A DNA stretch of 64,000 nt from Streptomyces violaceorubidus (GTDB lineage Bacteria; Actinomycetota; Actinomycetes; Streptomycetales; Streptomycetaceae). The position numbers and the translations under genes were made by a program. Of the stretch, positions 45,704-54,434 are shown one piece after another; position 1 is the first letter of the stretch, and every line of letters begins with the position of its first letter. Location of the stretch: assembly GCF_000717995.1 (NCBI RefSeq), contig NZ_JODM01000002.1, positions 310,001 through 374,000 of the forward strand, given 5' to 3'. A model generated the notes under the pieces. That model saw only the letters and a program-made list of their open reading frames with translations, was not told the DNA's origin and ran no database searches.

Positions 45704-46549
45704 ATGCCTGTCGCCCGCACGGCCTTCACGGACGCCTACGCACGCCTGTCCGAGGTCCTCCCCGGGCTGGGCGTCACCGAACTGTCCGCGGCCGACGGGG
45801 TGCCGGACGGCGAGGGCTGGGTCACGGCCGCCGCGCTCGCCGCGGGCGGGCCGGAGCTGGCGGCCTTCCTCGCCTGGGACGAGGCCCAGGTGCTGCGGGA
45901 CTACGGACAGCGGGCCCGGCCGGACGTGATCGCGAGCTTCGGCCTGCACCGGTACGCGTGGCCGGCCTGTCTGCTGATCACCGTGCCGTGGTTCCTGCAC
46001 CGACGGGTGCCCCGCCACCCCGCGGCCCACGTGGCCTACGACCGCACGGCCGCCGGACTCCCCCTCGGCCGGATGGCCGTGCGCGCCGCCTCGTTCGCCT
46101 GCCTGCCCGGCGACCCCGCCGCCGATCTGCCCGGTGCCCGGGTGGTCGCCGACGAGGAGGCCCTGCGCGCCGAGGTGCGGGCCGCGGTCGCCGAGCACCT
46201 GGAGCCGGTCCTGGCCGGATTCGGCCCCCGGATGCGGCGGCGCGGACGCGCCCTGTGGGGCATGGCGACCGACGAGGTCGTCGAGGGCCTGTGGTACGTC
46301 GCCCATCTGCTCGACGAACAGGAGCGGGCGCGGCACGAGCTGGAGCTGCTGCTGCCGGGCGCGACCAAGCCGTACGTCGGCAGCGCGGCGTTCCGCGAAC
46401 TGAAGGGTCCGGACGGCGAACCGCTGCACACCCGGGACCGGGCGAGCTGCTGCATGTTCTACACCCTGCGCCCCGAGGACACCTGCGCCACCTGCCCGCG
46501 CACCTGCGACGCGGACCGCGTGGGCAAGCTGCTCGCCACGGCCGGCTGA
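45704..46549 (+). CDS. FhuF-like (2Fe-2S) ferric-siderophore reductase family protein
   Basis: A 281-residue cytoplasmic protein. The C-terminal FhuF-type cluster motif is SCCMFYTLRPEDTCATCP (C-C-x10-C-x2-C), as in the Escherichia coli ferric-siderophore reductase FhuF. The helical N-terminal part has ASFGLHRYAWPACLLITVPW. The iron box just upstream fits a role in iron release from siderophores under iron limitation. I chose ATG 45704 over GTG 45686; neither has a strong ribosome site. Confidence 0.85.
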   Translation: MPVARTAFTDAYARLSEVLPGLGVTELSAADGVPDGEGWVTAAALAAGGPELAAFLAWDEAQVLRDYGQRARPDVIASFGLHRYAWPACLLITVPWFLHRRVPRHPAAHVAYDRTAAGLPLGRMAVRAASFACLPGDPAADLPGARVVADEEALRAEVRAAVAEHLEPVLAGFGPRMRRRGRALWGMATDEVVEGLWYVAHLLDEQERARHELELLLPGATKPYVGSAAFRELKGPDGEPLHTRDRASCCMFYTLRPEDTCATCPRTCDADRVGKLLATAG

Positions 46550-46806
46550 CGCACCGTCGGTTAAGATCGTCCGCGTTGTTTCACCCTTTCCCCACGCGTC
46601 GCGGGAACTTTCCGTGGAACCACTCGTACGGGTAGTCTTATTCGAACTCAACTCCCGCCCATCATGCGGCAGTTCGAGCAGAACGCCGCTCTGGGCACCC
46701 CCTCTGCACTCCCTTGGCGGCCTCTTGCCTCGAAACCCCCTGAGGGCCGCCGGGTTTGGGCCACCATGGCGGGCGTTACGCCCTATCCCACTGCAAGGGA
46801 CCCCTG

Positions 46807-47871
46807 ATGAGATTGACCGACATATCGCTGAACTGGCTGCTTCCGGGCGCCGTGCTGCTCCTGGGCATGCTGGCGGCGGTGGCGGTGCTGGCGCGCGGCA
46901 AGCGTTCCTCGGGGAAGGACGCGGGCGCGGACGACTCGTGGGAGCGCATGGAGGAGCGCCGCCGGCGCAAGGAGGCCCTCTACGGCACGTTCTCCTACGT
47001 CCTGCTCTTCTGCTGTGCCGCGGTCGCCGCGGCGCTCTCCTTCCACGGTCTGGTCGGCTTCGGCGAGCAGAACCTCGGCCTGAGCGGCGGCTGGCAGTAC
47101 CTGGTCCCGTTCGGGCTCGACGGTGCGGCGATGTTCTGCTCCGTCCTCGCGGTGCGCGAGGCCAGCCACGGTGACGCGGCGCTCGGCTCGCGGATACTGG
47201 TGTGGGCCTTCGCCTTCGCCGCGGCCTGGTTCAACTGGGTGCACGCGCCCCGCGGCCTGGGGCACGCCGGTGCCCCGCACTTCTTCGCGGGCATGTCCCT
47301 GTCGGCGGCGGTGCTGTTCGACCGCGCCCTGAAGCAGACCCGCCGGGCCGCGCTGCGCGAGCAGGGTCTGGTGCCGCGTCCGCTGCCGCAGATCCGCATG
47401 GTCCGCTGGCTGCGCGCGCCCCGCGAGACGTACCGCGCCTGGTCGCTGATGCTCCTGGAGGGCGTGCGCAGCCTGGACGAGGCGGTCGAGGAGGTGCGCG
47501 ACGACCGGCGCCAGAAGGAGGAGAAGAAGCTGCGGCGCCGCGAGCAGGAGCGACTGGAGCGGGCGCAGCTCAAGGCGATCAGCCGGGGGCACGGCCAGCG
47601 CGGCTTCCCCGGGCGCGGCGGCCGTCAGGTCGAGGTCGAGGTGCAGCAGGTCGAGCGGGGCTCGGAACGCGCCACCGCGGAGCCTGCCATATCGGCCCCG
47701 GAGCAACTGCCCGCGGTCGGCCGGCGGCCCTCCCTGCAGCCCGTACGGAGCGGGTCTGAGCAGATGACGGTGGAGACCGTCGACCTCACCGCGGAGGACG
47801 ACACCCAGGCCCTGCCCCGCCTGGACTCCCTGGAGCGCAAGCTCAAGGACTTGGAGCAGCAGTTCGGCTAG
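46807..47871 (+). CDS. DUF2637 membrane protein
   Basis: A 354-residue protein with four predicted helices in its first 190 residues (about 8-28, 62-84, 98-117 and 135-152, roughly), then a charged coiled coil (EEVRDDRRQKEEKKLRRREQ) and a disordered acidic end. The DUF2637 region (FDGAAMFCSVLAVREASHGD-like, AFAFAAAWFNWVHAPRG) is shared with Spd-type proteins of Streptomyces plasmids, but no plasmid transfer or integration gene is nearby. AAGGGA precedes the ATG. The 257 bases upstream carry only a weak TAGTCT promoter candidate. Function is unknown. Confidence 0.8.
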   Translation: MRLTDISLNWLLPGAVLLLGMLAAVAVLARGKRSSGKDAGADDSWERMEERRRRKEALYGTFSYVLLFCCAAVAAALSFHGLVGFGEQNLGLSGGWQYLVPFGLDGAAMFCSVLAVREASHGDAALGSRILVWAFAFAAAWFNWVHAPRGLGHAGAPHFFAGMSLSAAVLFDRALKQTRRAALREQGLVPRPLPQIRMVRWLRAPRETYRAWSLMLLEGVRSLDEAVEEVRDDRRQKEEKKLRRREQERLERAQLKAISRGHGQRGFPGRGGRQVEVEVQQVERGSERATAEPAISAPEQLPAVGRRPSLQPVRSGSEQMTVETVDLTAEDDTQALPRLDSLERKLKDLEQQFG

Positions 47872-47940
47872 GACGAAACGCGTTGACCCCCATGAGGCGT
47901 TGAACGCGATGCCCGCGGTGGACGCGGTGAACGGATGATC

Positions 47941-47966
47941 TGAGGCGCCGGGTTTCCGGCGCCTCA
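47941..47966. terminator. Hairpin terminator between convergent genes
   Basis: TGAGGCGCCGG (47941-47951) and CCGGCGCCTCA (47956-47966) form a perfect 11-bp stem with a GTTT loop. The right arm contains the stop codon of the minus-strand ATPase gene, so it can end both transcripts. Confidence 0.75.
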
Positions 47967-48377
47967 GGCCGCTTCCGCGCCGGTTTCGGCGCCCAGTTCG
48001 AACCAGACCGACTTGCCCACCTCGCACGGCCGGACGCCCCAGTCGTCGGCGAGCGACTCGACCAGGACCAGCCCTCTGCCGCTGGTGCTCTCCTCCCGGG
48101 GTGCGCGTGGCCGGGGCTGCCGCCCGTGGCCCACGAAGTCCCGTACCTCGACCCGCAGGGCACGCGGCCCGACCGTCGCGGTCAGGACGGCCCCCTCCTC
48201 GGTGTGCACGAGTGCGTTGGTGACCAGCTCGCTGGTGAGCAGCTCCGCGACTTCGGACTGCCCGGGCTCGCCCCAGTGCCGCAGCAGCTCACGCAGCGCC
48301 CGCCGGGCCTCGGGCACCGCCCGCAGGTCCGCCCGGCCGAGCCGCTTCCTGAGCTGTGGCACCGCCTGCTCCTTCAT
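47964..48377 (-). CDS. RsbW-like ATP-binding protein (HATPase_c_2)
   Basis: A 137-residue GHKL ATPase of the anti-sigma-factor/serine-kinase type. The N box is LLTSELVTNALVHTEEGA and the G box is STSGRGLVLVESLADDWGV. Streptomyces has dozens of these; they usually bind an anti-anti-sigma partner. No sigma factor or partner gene is adjacent, so its target is unknown. A PP2C-like phosphatase lies two genes upstream and could act in the same pathway. Confidence 0.85.
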   Translation of the reverse strand: MKEQAVPQLRKRLGRADLRAVPEARRALRELLRHWGEPGQSEVAELLTSELVTNALVHTEEGAVLTATVGPRALRVEVRDFVGHGRQPRPRAPREESTSGRGLVLVESLADDWGVRPCEVGKSVWFELGAETGAEAA

Positions 48378-48520
48378 GTCCCCCGTCGGCGCGCTGATGT
48401 CGTCTCCCCCTGTCTGTCCCGCTCCGGCCCGTCCCGCTCCGGTCGAACATCTTCACGGGGAAAGCCTTGCCCGTTCGGGCCCTCGCCAGTCATCCGGTTT
48501 CGGACCGGCTGTCCGTACGG

Positions 48521-50263
48521 TCACGGCCGGGGGACGTTGCGCAGGTTCGAACGGGCCATCTGGAGCATGCGTCCGACGCCGCCGTCCAACACGATCTTCG
48601 AGGCGGACAGGGCGAAGCCGGTGACCATGTCGGCGCTGATCTTCGGCGGGATGGACAGGGCGTTGGGATCGGTGACGACGTCGACGAGGGCGGGGCCCTT
48701 GTGCTTGAACGCCGCCTTCAGGGCCCCCGCCAGGTCCTTGGGCTTCTCCACCCGTACGCCGAAGACTCCGCACGCCTCGGCGACGGCGGCGAAGTCGGGG
48801 TTCTTGTTGGCCACGCCGTGCGAGGGCAGGCCCGCGACGAGCATCTCCAACTCCACCATGCCGAGGGAGGAGTTGTTGAAGAGCACGATCTTCACCGGCA
48901 GATCGTGCTGGACGAGGGTGAGGAAGTCGCCCATCAGCATGGTGAACCCGCCGTCGCCGGACATCGACACGACCTGCCGGCGCCGGTCGGTGAACTGGGC
49001 GCCGATCGCCATCGGCAGCGCGTTCGCCATCGAACCGTGGGAGAAGGAACCGATGATGCGGCGGCGCCCGTTGGGCGAGACGTAACGAGCCGCCCAGACA
49101 TTGCACATCCCGGTGTCGACGGTGAACACCGCGTCGTCGTCGGCCATCTCGTCCAGCAGCGCGGCCACGTACTCGGGGTGGATCGGCACGTGCTTGTCGA
49201 CCTTGCGGGTGTACGCCTTGACCACGCCCTCCAGGGCGTCCGCGTGCTTCTTCAGCATCCGGTCGAGGAAGCGGCGGCTCTTCTTCTCCTTGATCCGCGG
49301 GATCAGGCACCGCAGCGTCTCCCGTGCGTCGCCCCACACCGCGAGGTCCAGCTTGGAGCGCCGCCCCAGGTGCTCGGGCCGCACGTCGATCTGGGCGATC
49401 TTCACGTCGTCCGGCAGGAAGGCGTTGTACGGGAAGTCGGTGCCGATCAGGAGCAGCAGGTCGCACTCGTGGGTGGCCTCGTAGGCGGCGCCGTAACCGA
49501 GCAGCCCGCTCATGCCGACGTCGTACGGATTGTCGTACTGGATGAATTCCTTGCCCCGCAGGGCGTGGCCGACCGGTGCCTTGAGCTTCCCGGCGAACTC
49601 CATGACCTCGGCGTGCGCGCCGGCGGTGCCGCTGCCGCAGAACAGGGTGACCTTGTCGGCGTCGTCGATCATCCGCACCAGCCGGTCGATCTCCTCGTCG
49701 CCGGGGCGGACGGTGGGCCGGGAGGTGACGAGCGCCGTCTCGGCGGCCTTCTCCGGGGCGGGCTCGTCGGCGATGTCGCCGGGCAGCGAGACCACGCTCA
49801 CGCCGCCCTGACCGACGGCGTGCTGGATGGCGGTCTGCAGCAGCCGGGGCATCTGCTTCGGGCTGGAGATCAGCTCGCTGTAGTGACTGCACTCCCGGAA
49901 CAGCTGGTCGGGGTGGGTCTCCTGGAAGAAGCCCAGGCCGATCTCGCTGGAGGGGATCTGGGAGGCGAGGGCGAGGACGGGGGCCATGGAGCGGTGGGCG
50001 TCGTAGAGCCCGTTGATGAGGTGGAGGTTGCCGGGGCCGCAGGAACCGGCGCACGCCGCCAGTTTCCCCGTGATCTGGGCCTCCGCCCCGGCGGCGAAGG
50101 CGGCGGTCTCCTCGTGCCGCACGTGCACCCATTCGATGCCGGAGTGGCGGCGCACGGCGTCCACGATGGGGTTGAGGCTGTCCCCGACGACTCCGTAGAG
50201 GCGCTCGACCCCGGCGCGGGTGAGGATGTCGACGAACTGTTCCGCGACGTTCTGTTTGGCCAT
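48521..50263 (-). CDS. poxB: Thiamine-diphosphate pyruvate dehydrogenase/oxidase
   Basis: A 580-residue ThDP enzyme close in size to the Escherichia coli quinone-dependent pyruvate dehydrogenase PoxB (572), which turns pyruvate into acetate and CO2. Landmarks are the catalytic glutamate region VRHEETAAFAAGAEAQIT (near residue 50), the central FAD-type domain, and the ThDP/Mg motif GDGGFTMLMGDFLTL with the late NNSSLG. The C-terminus lacks an evident amphipathic membrane helix like that of E. coli PoxB, so its electron acceptor is uncertain. It lies 143 bases upstream of the RsbW-like gene, on the same strand. Confidence 0.88.
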   Translation of the reverse strand: MAKQNVAEQFVDILTRAGVERLYGVVGDSLNPIVDAVRRHSGIEWVHVRHEETAAFAAGAEAQITGKLAACAGSCGPGNLHLINGLYDAHRSMAPVLALASQIPSSEIGLGFFQETHPDQLFRECSHYSELISSPKQMPRLLQTAIQHAVGQGGVSVVSLPGDIADEPAPEKAAETALVTSRPTVRPGDEEIDRLVRMIDDADKVTLFCGSGTAGAHAEVMEFAGKLKAPVGHALRGKEFIQYDNPYDVGMSGLLGYGAAYEATHECDLLLLIGTDFPYNAFLPDDVKIAQIDVRPEHLGRRSKLDLAVWGDARETLRCLIPRIKEKKSRRFLDRMLKKHADALEGVVKAYTRKVDKHVPIHPEYVAALLDEMADDDAVFTVDTGMCNVWAARYVSPNGRRRIIGSFSHGSMANALPMAIGAQFTDRRRQVVSMSGDGGFTMLMGDFLTLVQHDLPVKIVLFNNSSLGMVELEMLVAGLPSHGVANKNPDFAAVAEACGVFGVRVEKPKDLAGALKAAFKHKGPALVDVVTDPNALSIPPKISADMVTGFALSASKIVLDGGVGRMLQMARSNLRNVPRP

Positions 50264-50291
50264 GGGTCCAGCTATGCCACAGCGAGCGGTC

Positions 50292-52130
50292 TCACGCCTC
50301 CCACACGGCGGCGGCCGTGCGGTCGTCCGCGTATCCCTTGACCCGGACGCCGGTGTCCGCGAGGAACTCCCCGAGTCCCGCCGCCGGGCGGCCCGCCCAT
50401 CGCCGGGCGAGGAGTTCGCCCAGTCGGGGCTCGCTCAGCAGCGGCTCGGCGAGGCCCGCGGTGCACATCAGGAGCACATCACCCGGCCGGGCTACGGAGG
50501 CCCGGAAGCGGAAGGGTTCGCGGGGCGGCTCGGCGGGCGGGCCGTCGCGGGGGCCCGGGGCGGTGGTGATGCCGAGGTCCATGGTGAACCGGTCGCCCTC
50601 GGGCGTCTGGCTCGGCGCGTCGTCGCGGGTGCCGCCGGGCGGGCCCCCGAACGCGCCCCGGGGTGCGGAACCGAAGCCGAGGACGGGCGCGCCGGTGACA
50701 TCACCGGCGTCCGGCTCCATGTCCTGCCAGGTGCCGCCGCGCAGCCGGAGCAGTCCGCCCGCGCCGACGCCGAAGAAGACCCGCGTGCGGCACCCGGGGT
50801 CGGCGGGCAGCAGCAGGCAGCGCAGGGTGGCCGCGTACTCGTCCGGGGCGAGGCCCTGTTCGGCGGCGCCGGCCCGGAGCCGGCCGAGGCTGCGGTCGGT
50901 GAGGCGGTGCAGGCCGGACTTCAGGTCGCCGCGCCGGGCGGCCCGCAGGTCCTCGGCGAGGCGGGCGTGGCTGCGGCCCACGGCCCGTCCGATCCACCGG
51001 CACACCTCGGCCGCCGCCCGGTGCGCCCCGGCGGTGGCACGGGCGCCGGTCGCCATGGCCACCAGGACCAGCGCCTGCTCACCGGCGCCGAACCGGGCGA
51101 CGAGCAGCGCGTCGCGCCGCGGCTCGCCCCGGTAACGCGCGGAGTCCCCCCGCACGGAGACGGCCCGCAGCGTGCAGGTCCCGTACCGGGCGCCCTCCAG
51201 CACGGTGTCCGGGACCAGTCCGTCGAGGCCGTCGGGATCGGCGGGCGGCAGCGCGGTGGGCTCGGAGTCGTAGGTGGGCGGTCCGGTGCCGACGTAGTCG
51301 TCGCGGTCGGCGCCGTCGGGGGCGTCCGAGGAGGGGAGGAACGGCGGTGGGAGCGGGGGCAGGTCGGCGACGGTCCGGGGCGGCGGGTCCGCCTCGGGCG
51401 GCTCGCTGAGGTCGGCGGGCCCGGTCCCCGAGGTCGTCAGCCCTCGCGGGCCGCCACCCGGGCGCCGCCCACCGGACCCCGGCCCCTGCGCTCCGGACGT
51501 CCGACCGACCGCCGCCTCCGGTACGACACCGGACCGCTCCCCCTCCGGCACCCGGCCGGAGGACCCGTCCCCCGACGACGCACCGCCGGACCACCCGGGC
51601 GGAGGGCTCACCGGCCCGGGCGGCGGCCCGGGCGGCGGCTCCCACCAGGCCCCGGCCCGGGGCGAGTCCGCGGGACGCGGCGGGGCGCTGCCGGGTGGGG
51701 CCTCGTCGGGCCGCGACGGGTGTGCGGGGGGCGACGGGGCGCCACCGGGCGGGGTGCGGTCCTCGGTCTCCGGTATGCGCGCGGACGCCGGTGAGGCGTC
51801 GTCGGGTACCGCGTCGTCGGGTACCGCGTCGTCGGAGGCGGAGGCGGAGGCGGAGGTGCGGGGGCCGGGGACGGCGGGGGGTTCGGTCCGCGGCCACCAG
51901 GGCTGTCCCGGTGCGGGCCGGGCGGCGTCCGGCAGCGGGCGCCTGGCCGCGGCGCCGGTGCCGGGGTCCGGTCCGCGGGCCACCGTGCCCGACGCCGAGG
52001 CGAAGCGGTCGTCCAGGGAATCGGGTGCGGTCGTGGGGCCGGTGTCGTCGGTGCAGTCGTCGTACAGCTGCCCCCACCAGTCGTCCTCAGGATCAGTGGG
52101 ACCGGTGGGCCTTCCCCCCTGCTGACTCAT
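50292..52130 (-). CDS. PP2C-type phosphatase-like protein with long disordered N-terminus
   Basis: A 612-residue protein. The first 310 residues are Pro/Gly/Ser/Asp-rich and include a DDAVP repeat. The C-terminal 300 residues resemble the PP2C_2 fold (SARYRGEPRRDALLVARFGA, LVLVAMATGARATAGAHRAA, RVKGYADDRTAAAVWEA). The usual metal-binding DG pairs are poorly kept (VAMATG in place of the typical DGMGG), so catalysis is doubtful. It stops 28 bases before poxB on the same strand. The divergent region to the TrmB-like gene is 289 bases. Confidence 0.7.
   Translation of the reverse strand: MSQQGGRPTGPTDPEDDWWGQLYDDCTDDTGPTTAPDSLDDRFASASGTVARGPDPGTGAAARRPLPDAARPAPGQPWWPRTEPPAVPGPRTSASASASDDAVPDDAVPDDASPASARIPETEDRTPPGGAPSPPAHPSRPDEAPPGSAPPRPADSPRAGAWWEPPPGPPPGPVSPPPGWSGGASSGDGSSGRVPEGERSGVVPEAAVGRTSGAQGPGSGGRRPGGGPRGLTTSGTGPADLSEPPEADPPPRTVADLPPLPPPFLPSSDAPDGADRDDYVGTGPPTYDSEPTALPPADPDGLDGLVPDTVLEGARYGTCTLRAVSVRGDSARYRGEPRRDALLVARFGAGEQALVLVAMATGARATAGAHRAAAEVCRWIGRAVGRSHARLAEDLRAARRGDLKSGLHRLTDRSLGRLRAGAAEQGLAPDEYAATLRCLLLPADPGCRTRVFFGVGAGGLLRLRGGTWQDMEPDAGDVTGAPVLGFGSAPRGAFGGPPGGTRDDAPSQTPEGDRFTMDLGITTAPGPRDGPPAEPPREPFRFRASVARPGDVLLMCTAGLAEPLLSEPRLGELLARRWAGRPAAGLGEFLADTGVRVKGYADDRTAAAVWEA
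51796..51830. repeat. 15-bp tandem repeat in the phosphatase-like gene
   Basis: GCGTCGTCGGGTACC occurs twice and a third partial copy follows. On the minus strand it encodes the DDAVP repeat of the disordered N-terminal region. Confidence 0.75.
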
Positions 52131-52238
52131 GCTCCTGATTGTCCACCGACGGAGCCGGATGGAAACGGGGCATCGGGAAATTCGGGCGGACCGGAGTGCG
52201 CCGGGCGGCGTGTCGGGGGGCGCGTCGAACACTTCTGC

Positions 52239-52298
52239 GAGGTGGGGTGGCCGAGCGGCCCCACCCCCCACGGGAGGACCGCTCGGCGACGCCACCTT
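52239..52298. other. Long imperfect hairpin in the divergent region
   Basis: CCGAGCGG (52251-52258) pairs with CCGCTCGG (52279-52286), and AGGTGG (52240-52245) with CCACCT (52292-52297). The segment lies between the divergent phosphatase-like and TrmB-like genes. It contains GGTGGCCGAGCGG, which looks like a tRNA D-arm, but the rest does not fold as a tRNA. It could be a structured leader of the plus-strand gene. Confidence 0.35.
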
Positions 52299-52419
52299 GG
52301 CAGAGTGACCGGCGGTACGGCGATGATGTCCGAAGGCGGGTTTGCGCCGTGGCCGTTTTCCGCCATGGACGTCCCCGCGGCTGGTGGTGATCATCGTTCT
52401 CGGGGAGGGGCGACGCCTG

Positions 52420-53403
52420 ATGCTGGGAGTGCTGGGGCTGAAGGACACGCACGAGGCGGCGTACCGGGCGCTGGTGTCGGTGGGCGCGGCCGACCTGCCC
52501 GATCTGGCGCGGCGGCTGGCGCTCGGCGAGCGGGACACCGAGCGCGCGCTGCGCCGCCTGGAGCAGAACGGGCTCGCCGCCCAGTCCTCGGCCCGCCCGG
52601 GACGCTGGGTCGCGGCCCCGCCGGGTGTCGCGCTGGGCGCCCTGCTCACCCAGCAGCGGCACGAGCTGGAGCGGGCGGAGCTGGCCGCGGCGCTGCTGGC
52701 GGAGGAGTACCGGGCGGCGGCGGCCGAGCCCGCGGTGCACGACCTGGTGGAGGTGGTGACCGGCGCCGCCGCCGTCGCCCAGCGCTTCGTCCAGCTCCAG
52801 CTCGGCGCGAGCGACGAGGTGTGCGCGCTGGTCACCGACAAGCCGGTGGCCGTGACCGGCATGGAGAACGACGCGGAGGAGCAGGCCACCGGGCGCGGTG
52901 TCCGCTACCGGGTGGTGGTCGAGCGGTCGGTCCTCGACCTGCCGACCGGCATCACCGAGCTGTCCGCGGCGCTGGGCCGCGACGAGCAGGTCAGGGTCGT
53001 GGACCGGGTGCCGACCAAGCTGATCGTCGCGGACCGCTCCCTCGCCCTGGTGCCGCTCACCGCGCACTCCTCGGAGCCCGCCGCGCTGGTCGTGCACGCC
53101 AGCGGCCTGCTCGAACTGCTGTCGGGGCTCTTCGAGGCCGTGTGGCGGGACGCCCTCCCGCTGCGTCTGGGCGCCCGTGGCGTGACCGAGCACGGCCCGG
53201 ACGCCCCCGACGGCACCGACCTGGAGATCCTCTCCCTGCTGCTCGCCGGACTGACCGACGCGAGCGTCGCCAAGCAGCTCGACCTGGGGCTGCGGACCGT
53301 GCAACGGCGGGTGAAGCGTCTGATGGAGCTGACCGGGGTCACCACCCGGCTCCAGCTGGGCTGGCACGCCTACGAGAGGGACTGGGTGGCCAGGAGGCGG
53401 TGA
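52420..53403 (+). CDS. TrmB-like N-domain / LuxR-type C-domain transcriptional regulator
   Basis: A 327-residue regulator with two DNA-binding modules. The N-terminal TrmB-type winged helix covers about residues 1-70 (VLGLKDTHEAAYRALVSVGA, ALRRLEQNGLAAQSS). The middle resembles the phospholipase-D-like effector domain of this family. The C-terminal 65 residues form a LuxR-like helix-turn-helix (LLAGLTDASVAKQLDLGLRT then VQRRVKRLMELTGVTTR). GGGGAGGGG precedes ATG 52420. Many Streptomyces paralogues exist; the target is unknown, perhaps the divergent gene. Confidence 0.85.
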   Translation: MLGVLGLKDTHEAAYRALVSVGAADLPDLARRLALGERDTERALRRLEQNGLAAQSSARPGRWVAAPPGVALGALLTQQRHELERAELAAALLAEEYRAAAAEPAVHDLVEVVTGAAAVAQRFVQLQLGASDEVCALVTDKPVAVTGMENDAEEQATGRGVRYRVVVERSVLDLPTGITELSAALGRDEQVRVVDRVPTKLIVADRSLALVPLTAHSSEPAALVVHASGLLELLSGLFEAVWRDALPLRLGARGVTEHGPDAPDGTDLEILSLLLAGLTDASVAKQLDLGLRTVQRRVKRLMELTGVTTRLQLGWHAYERDWVARRR

Positions 53404-53464
53404 GGAGGCCCGGCCCACCGGCCGGACTTCTGCGGACCGGGCCGGACTCCGGCACCCTGGACAG

Positions 53465-53947
53465 ATGGGAGCGGGCGACCTCCTGCTGGCCGGCCTGGTC
53501 ATCTTGCTCGGGCTGTGCGGCGTCCTGCTGCCCGGCGTGCCCGGAGCGTGGCTGGTGTGGGCCGGGGTGCTGTGGTGGGCGCTGAAGGATCCGCGGCCGC
53601 TCGCGTGGGCGGTCCTGGTCGGCGCCACCGTCACGCTGCTGCTGTCCCGGGCGGTGCGCTGGGCGCTGCCCACCCGCAGGAGACGCCGGGACCAGGCCAT
53701 GCGCCGGCTGACGGCCTACGCGGGCGCGGGCGCCGTCCTCGGCTTCGTCCTGGTGCCCGTACTGGGCGCGATCCCCGGCTTCATGGGCGGCATCTACCTC
53801 GCCGAGCGGCTGCGGCTCGGGCGCCACGGCGAGGCGATGGCGTCGCTGCGGACGGCGATGCGCCAGGGCGGCACCGACCTGCTGACCGAGCTGTTCGCGT
53901 GCCTGCTGATCACCGGGGCGTGGCTGGGAGCGGTGCTGGCCGGCTGA
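53465..53947 (+). CDS. DUF456 membrane protein
   Basis: A 160-residue protein with three or four hydrophobic segments and the DUF456 pattern (CGVLLPGVPGAWLVWAGVLW; PVLGAIPGFMGGIYLAERLR). Function unknown. No ribosome site is apparent before the ATG. Its last 38 bases overlap the 3' end of the convergent ogt gene. Confidence 0.85.
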   Translation: MGAGDLLLAGLVILLGLCGVLLPGVPGAWLVWAGVLWWALKDPRPLAWAVLVGATVTLLLSRAVRWALPTRRRRRDQAMRRLTAYAGAGAVLGFVLVPVLGAIPGFMGGIYLAERLRLGRHGEAMASLRTAMRQGGTDLLTELFACLLITGAWLGAVLAG

Positions 53948-54434
53948 GCGGGGCGCCCTCCAGCGCCAGCAGCCGCGTCTTGCGTTCCAGCCCGCCCGCG
54001 TACCCGGTCAGGGAGCCGTCGGCGCCGATCACCCGGTGGCAGGGGCGCAGGATCAGCAGCGGGTTGGCGCCGATCGCGCCGCCGACCGCGCGCACCGCCG
54101 GTCGCGAGGCCCCGATACGGGCGGCGATCTCGCCGTACGTCGTCGTCGCCCCGTAGGGCACCTCGTCCAGGGCGGCCCACACCCGCTCCCGGAAGGCGGT
54201 GCCCTCGGCGCGCAGCGGCAGCCGGAAACCGGTCGACTCCCCGCCGAAGTAGGCGTCGAGCTGCTCCACGGCCGCCCGGAAGGGCCCGGCGTCGTGCCGC
54301 CAGCCGTCCTGGACGCTCCGGCCGCCCTTCTGGCCGGGCACGGACAGGGAGGTGAGCGCGCCGTCGGGGGCGGCGGTGAGGAGCAGCCGCCCGACGGCGC
54401 TGTCCACCTCGTACCAGTACGTCATGGTCGTCAT
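53910..54434 (-). CDS. ogt: Methylated-DNA-protein cysteine methyltransferase
   Basis: A 174-residue O6-alkylguanine-DNA alkyltransferase. The active-site cysteine is in ILRPCHRVIGADG, the DNA-recognition helix is PYGATTTYGEIAARIGASRP, and the arginine finger region is AVRAVGGAIGANPLL. It removes methyl groups from O6-methylguanine in a one-time transfer. The ATG overlaps the Ada-AlkA stop (ATGA), so both are made together as an alkylation-repair unit. Confidence 0.92.
   Translation of the reverse strand: MTTMTYWYEVDSAVGRLLLTAAPDGALTSLSVPGQKGGRSVQDGWRHDAGPFRAAVEQLDAYFGGESTGFRLPLRAEGTAFRERVWAALDEVPYGATTTYGEIAARIGASRPAVRAVGGAIGANPLLILRPCHRVIGADGSLTGYAGGLERKTRLLALEGAPLSRPAPLPATPR

Noticed and set aside
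46807..47871. Mobile-element (Spd-type transfer) gene
   Set aside because: DUF2637 occurs in Streptomyces plasmid transfer regions, but there is no tra, integrase, att site or tRNA here and the neighbours are ordinary chromosomal genes.
52241..52300. tRNA-like sequence GGTGGCCGAGCGG
   Set aside because: It looks like a tRNA D-arm, but no anticodon arm, T-arm (GGTTCRAAT) or acceptor pairing can be placed around it.
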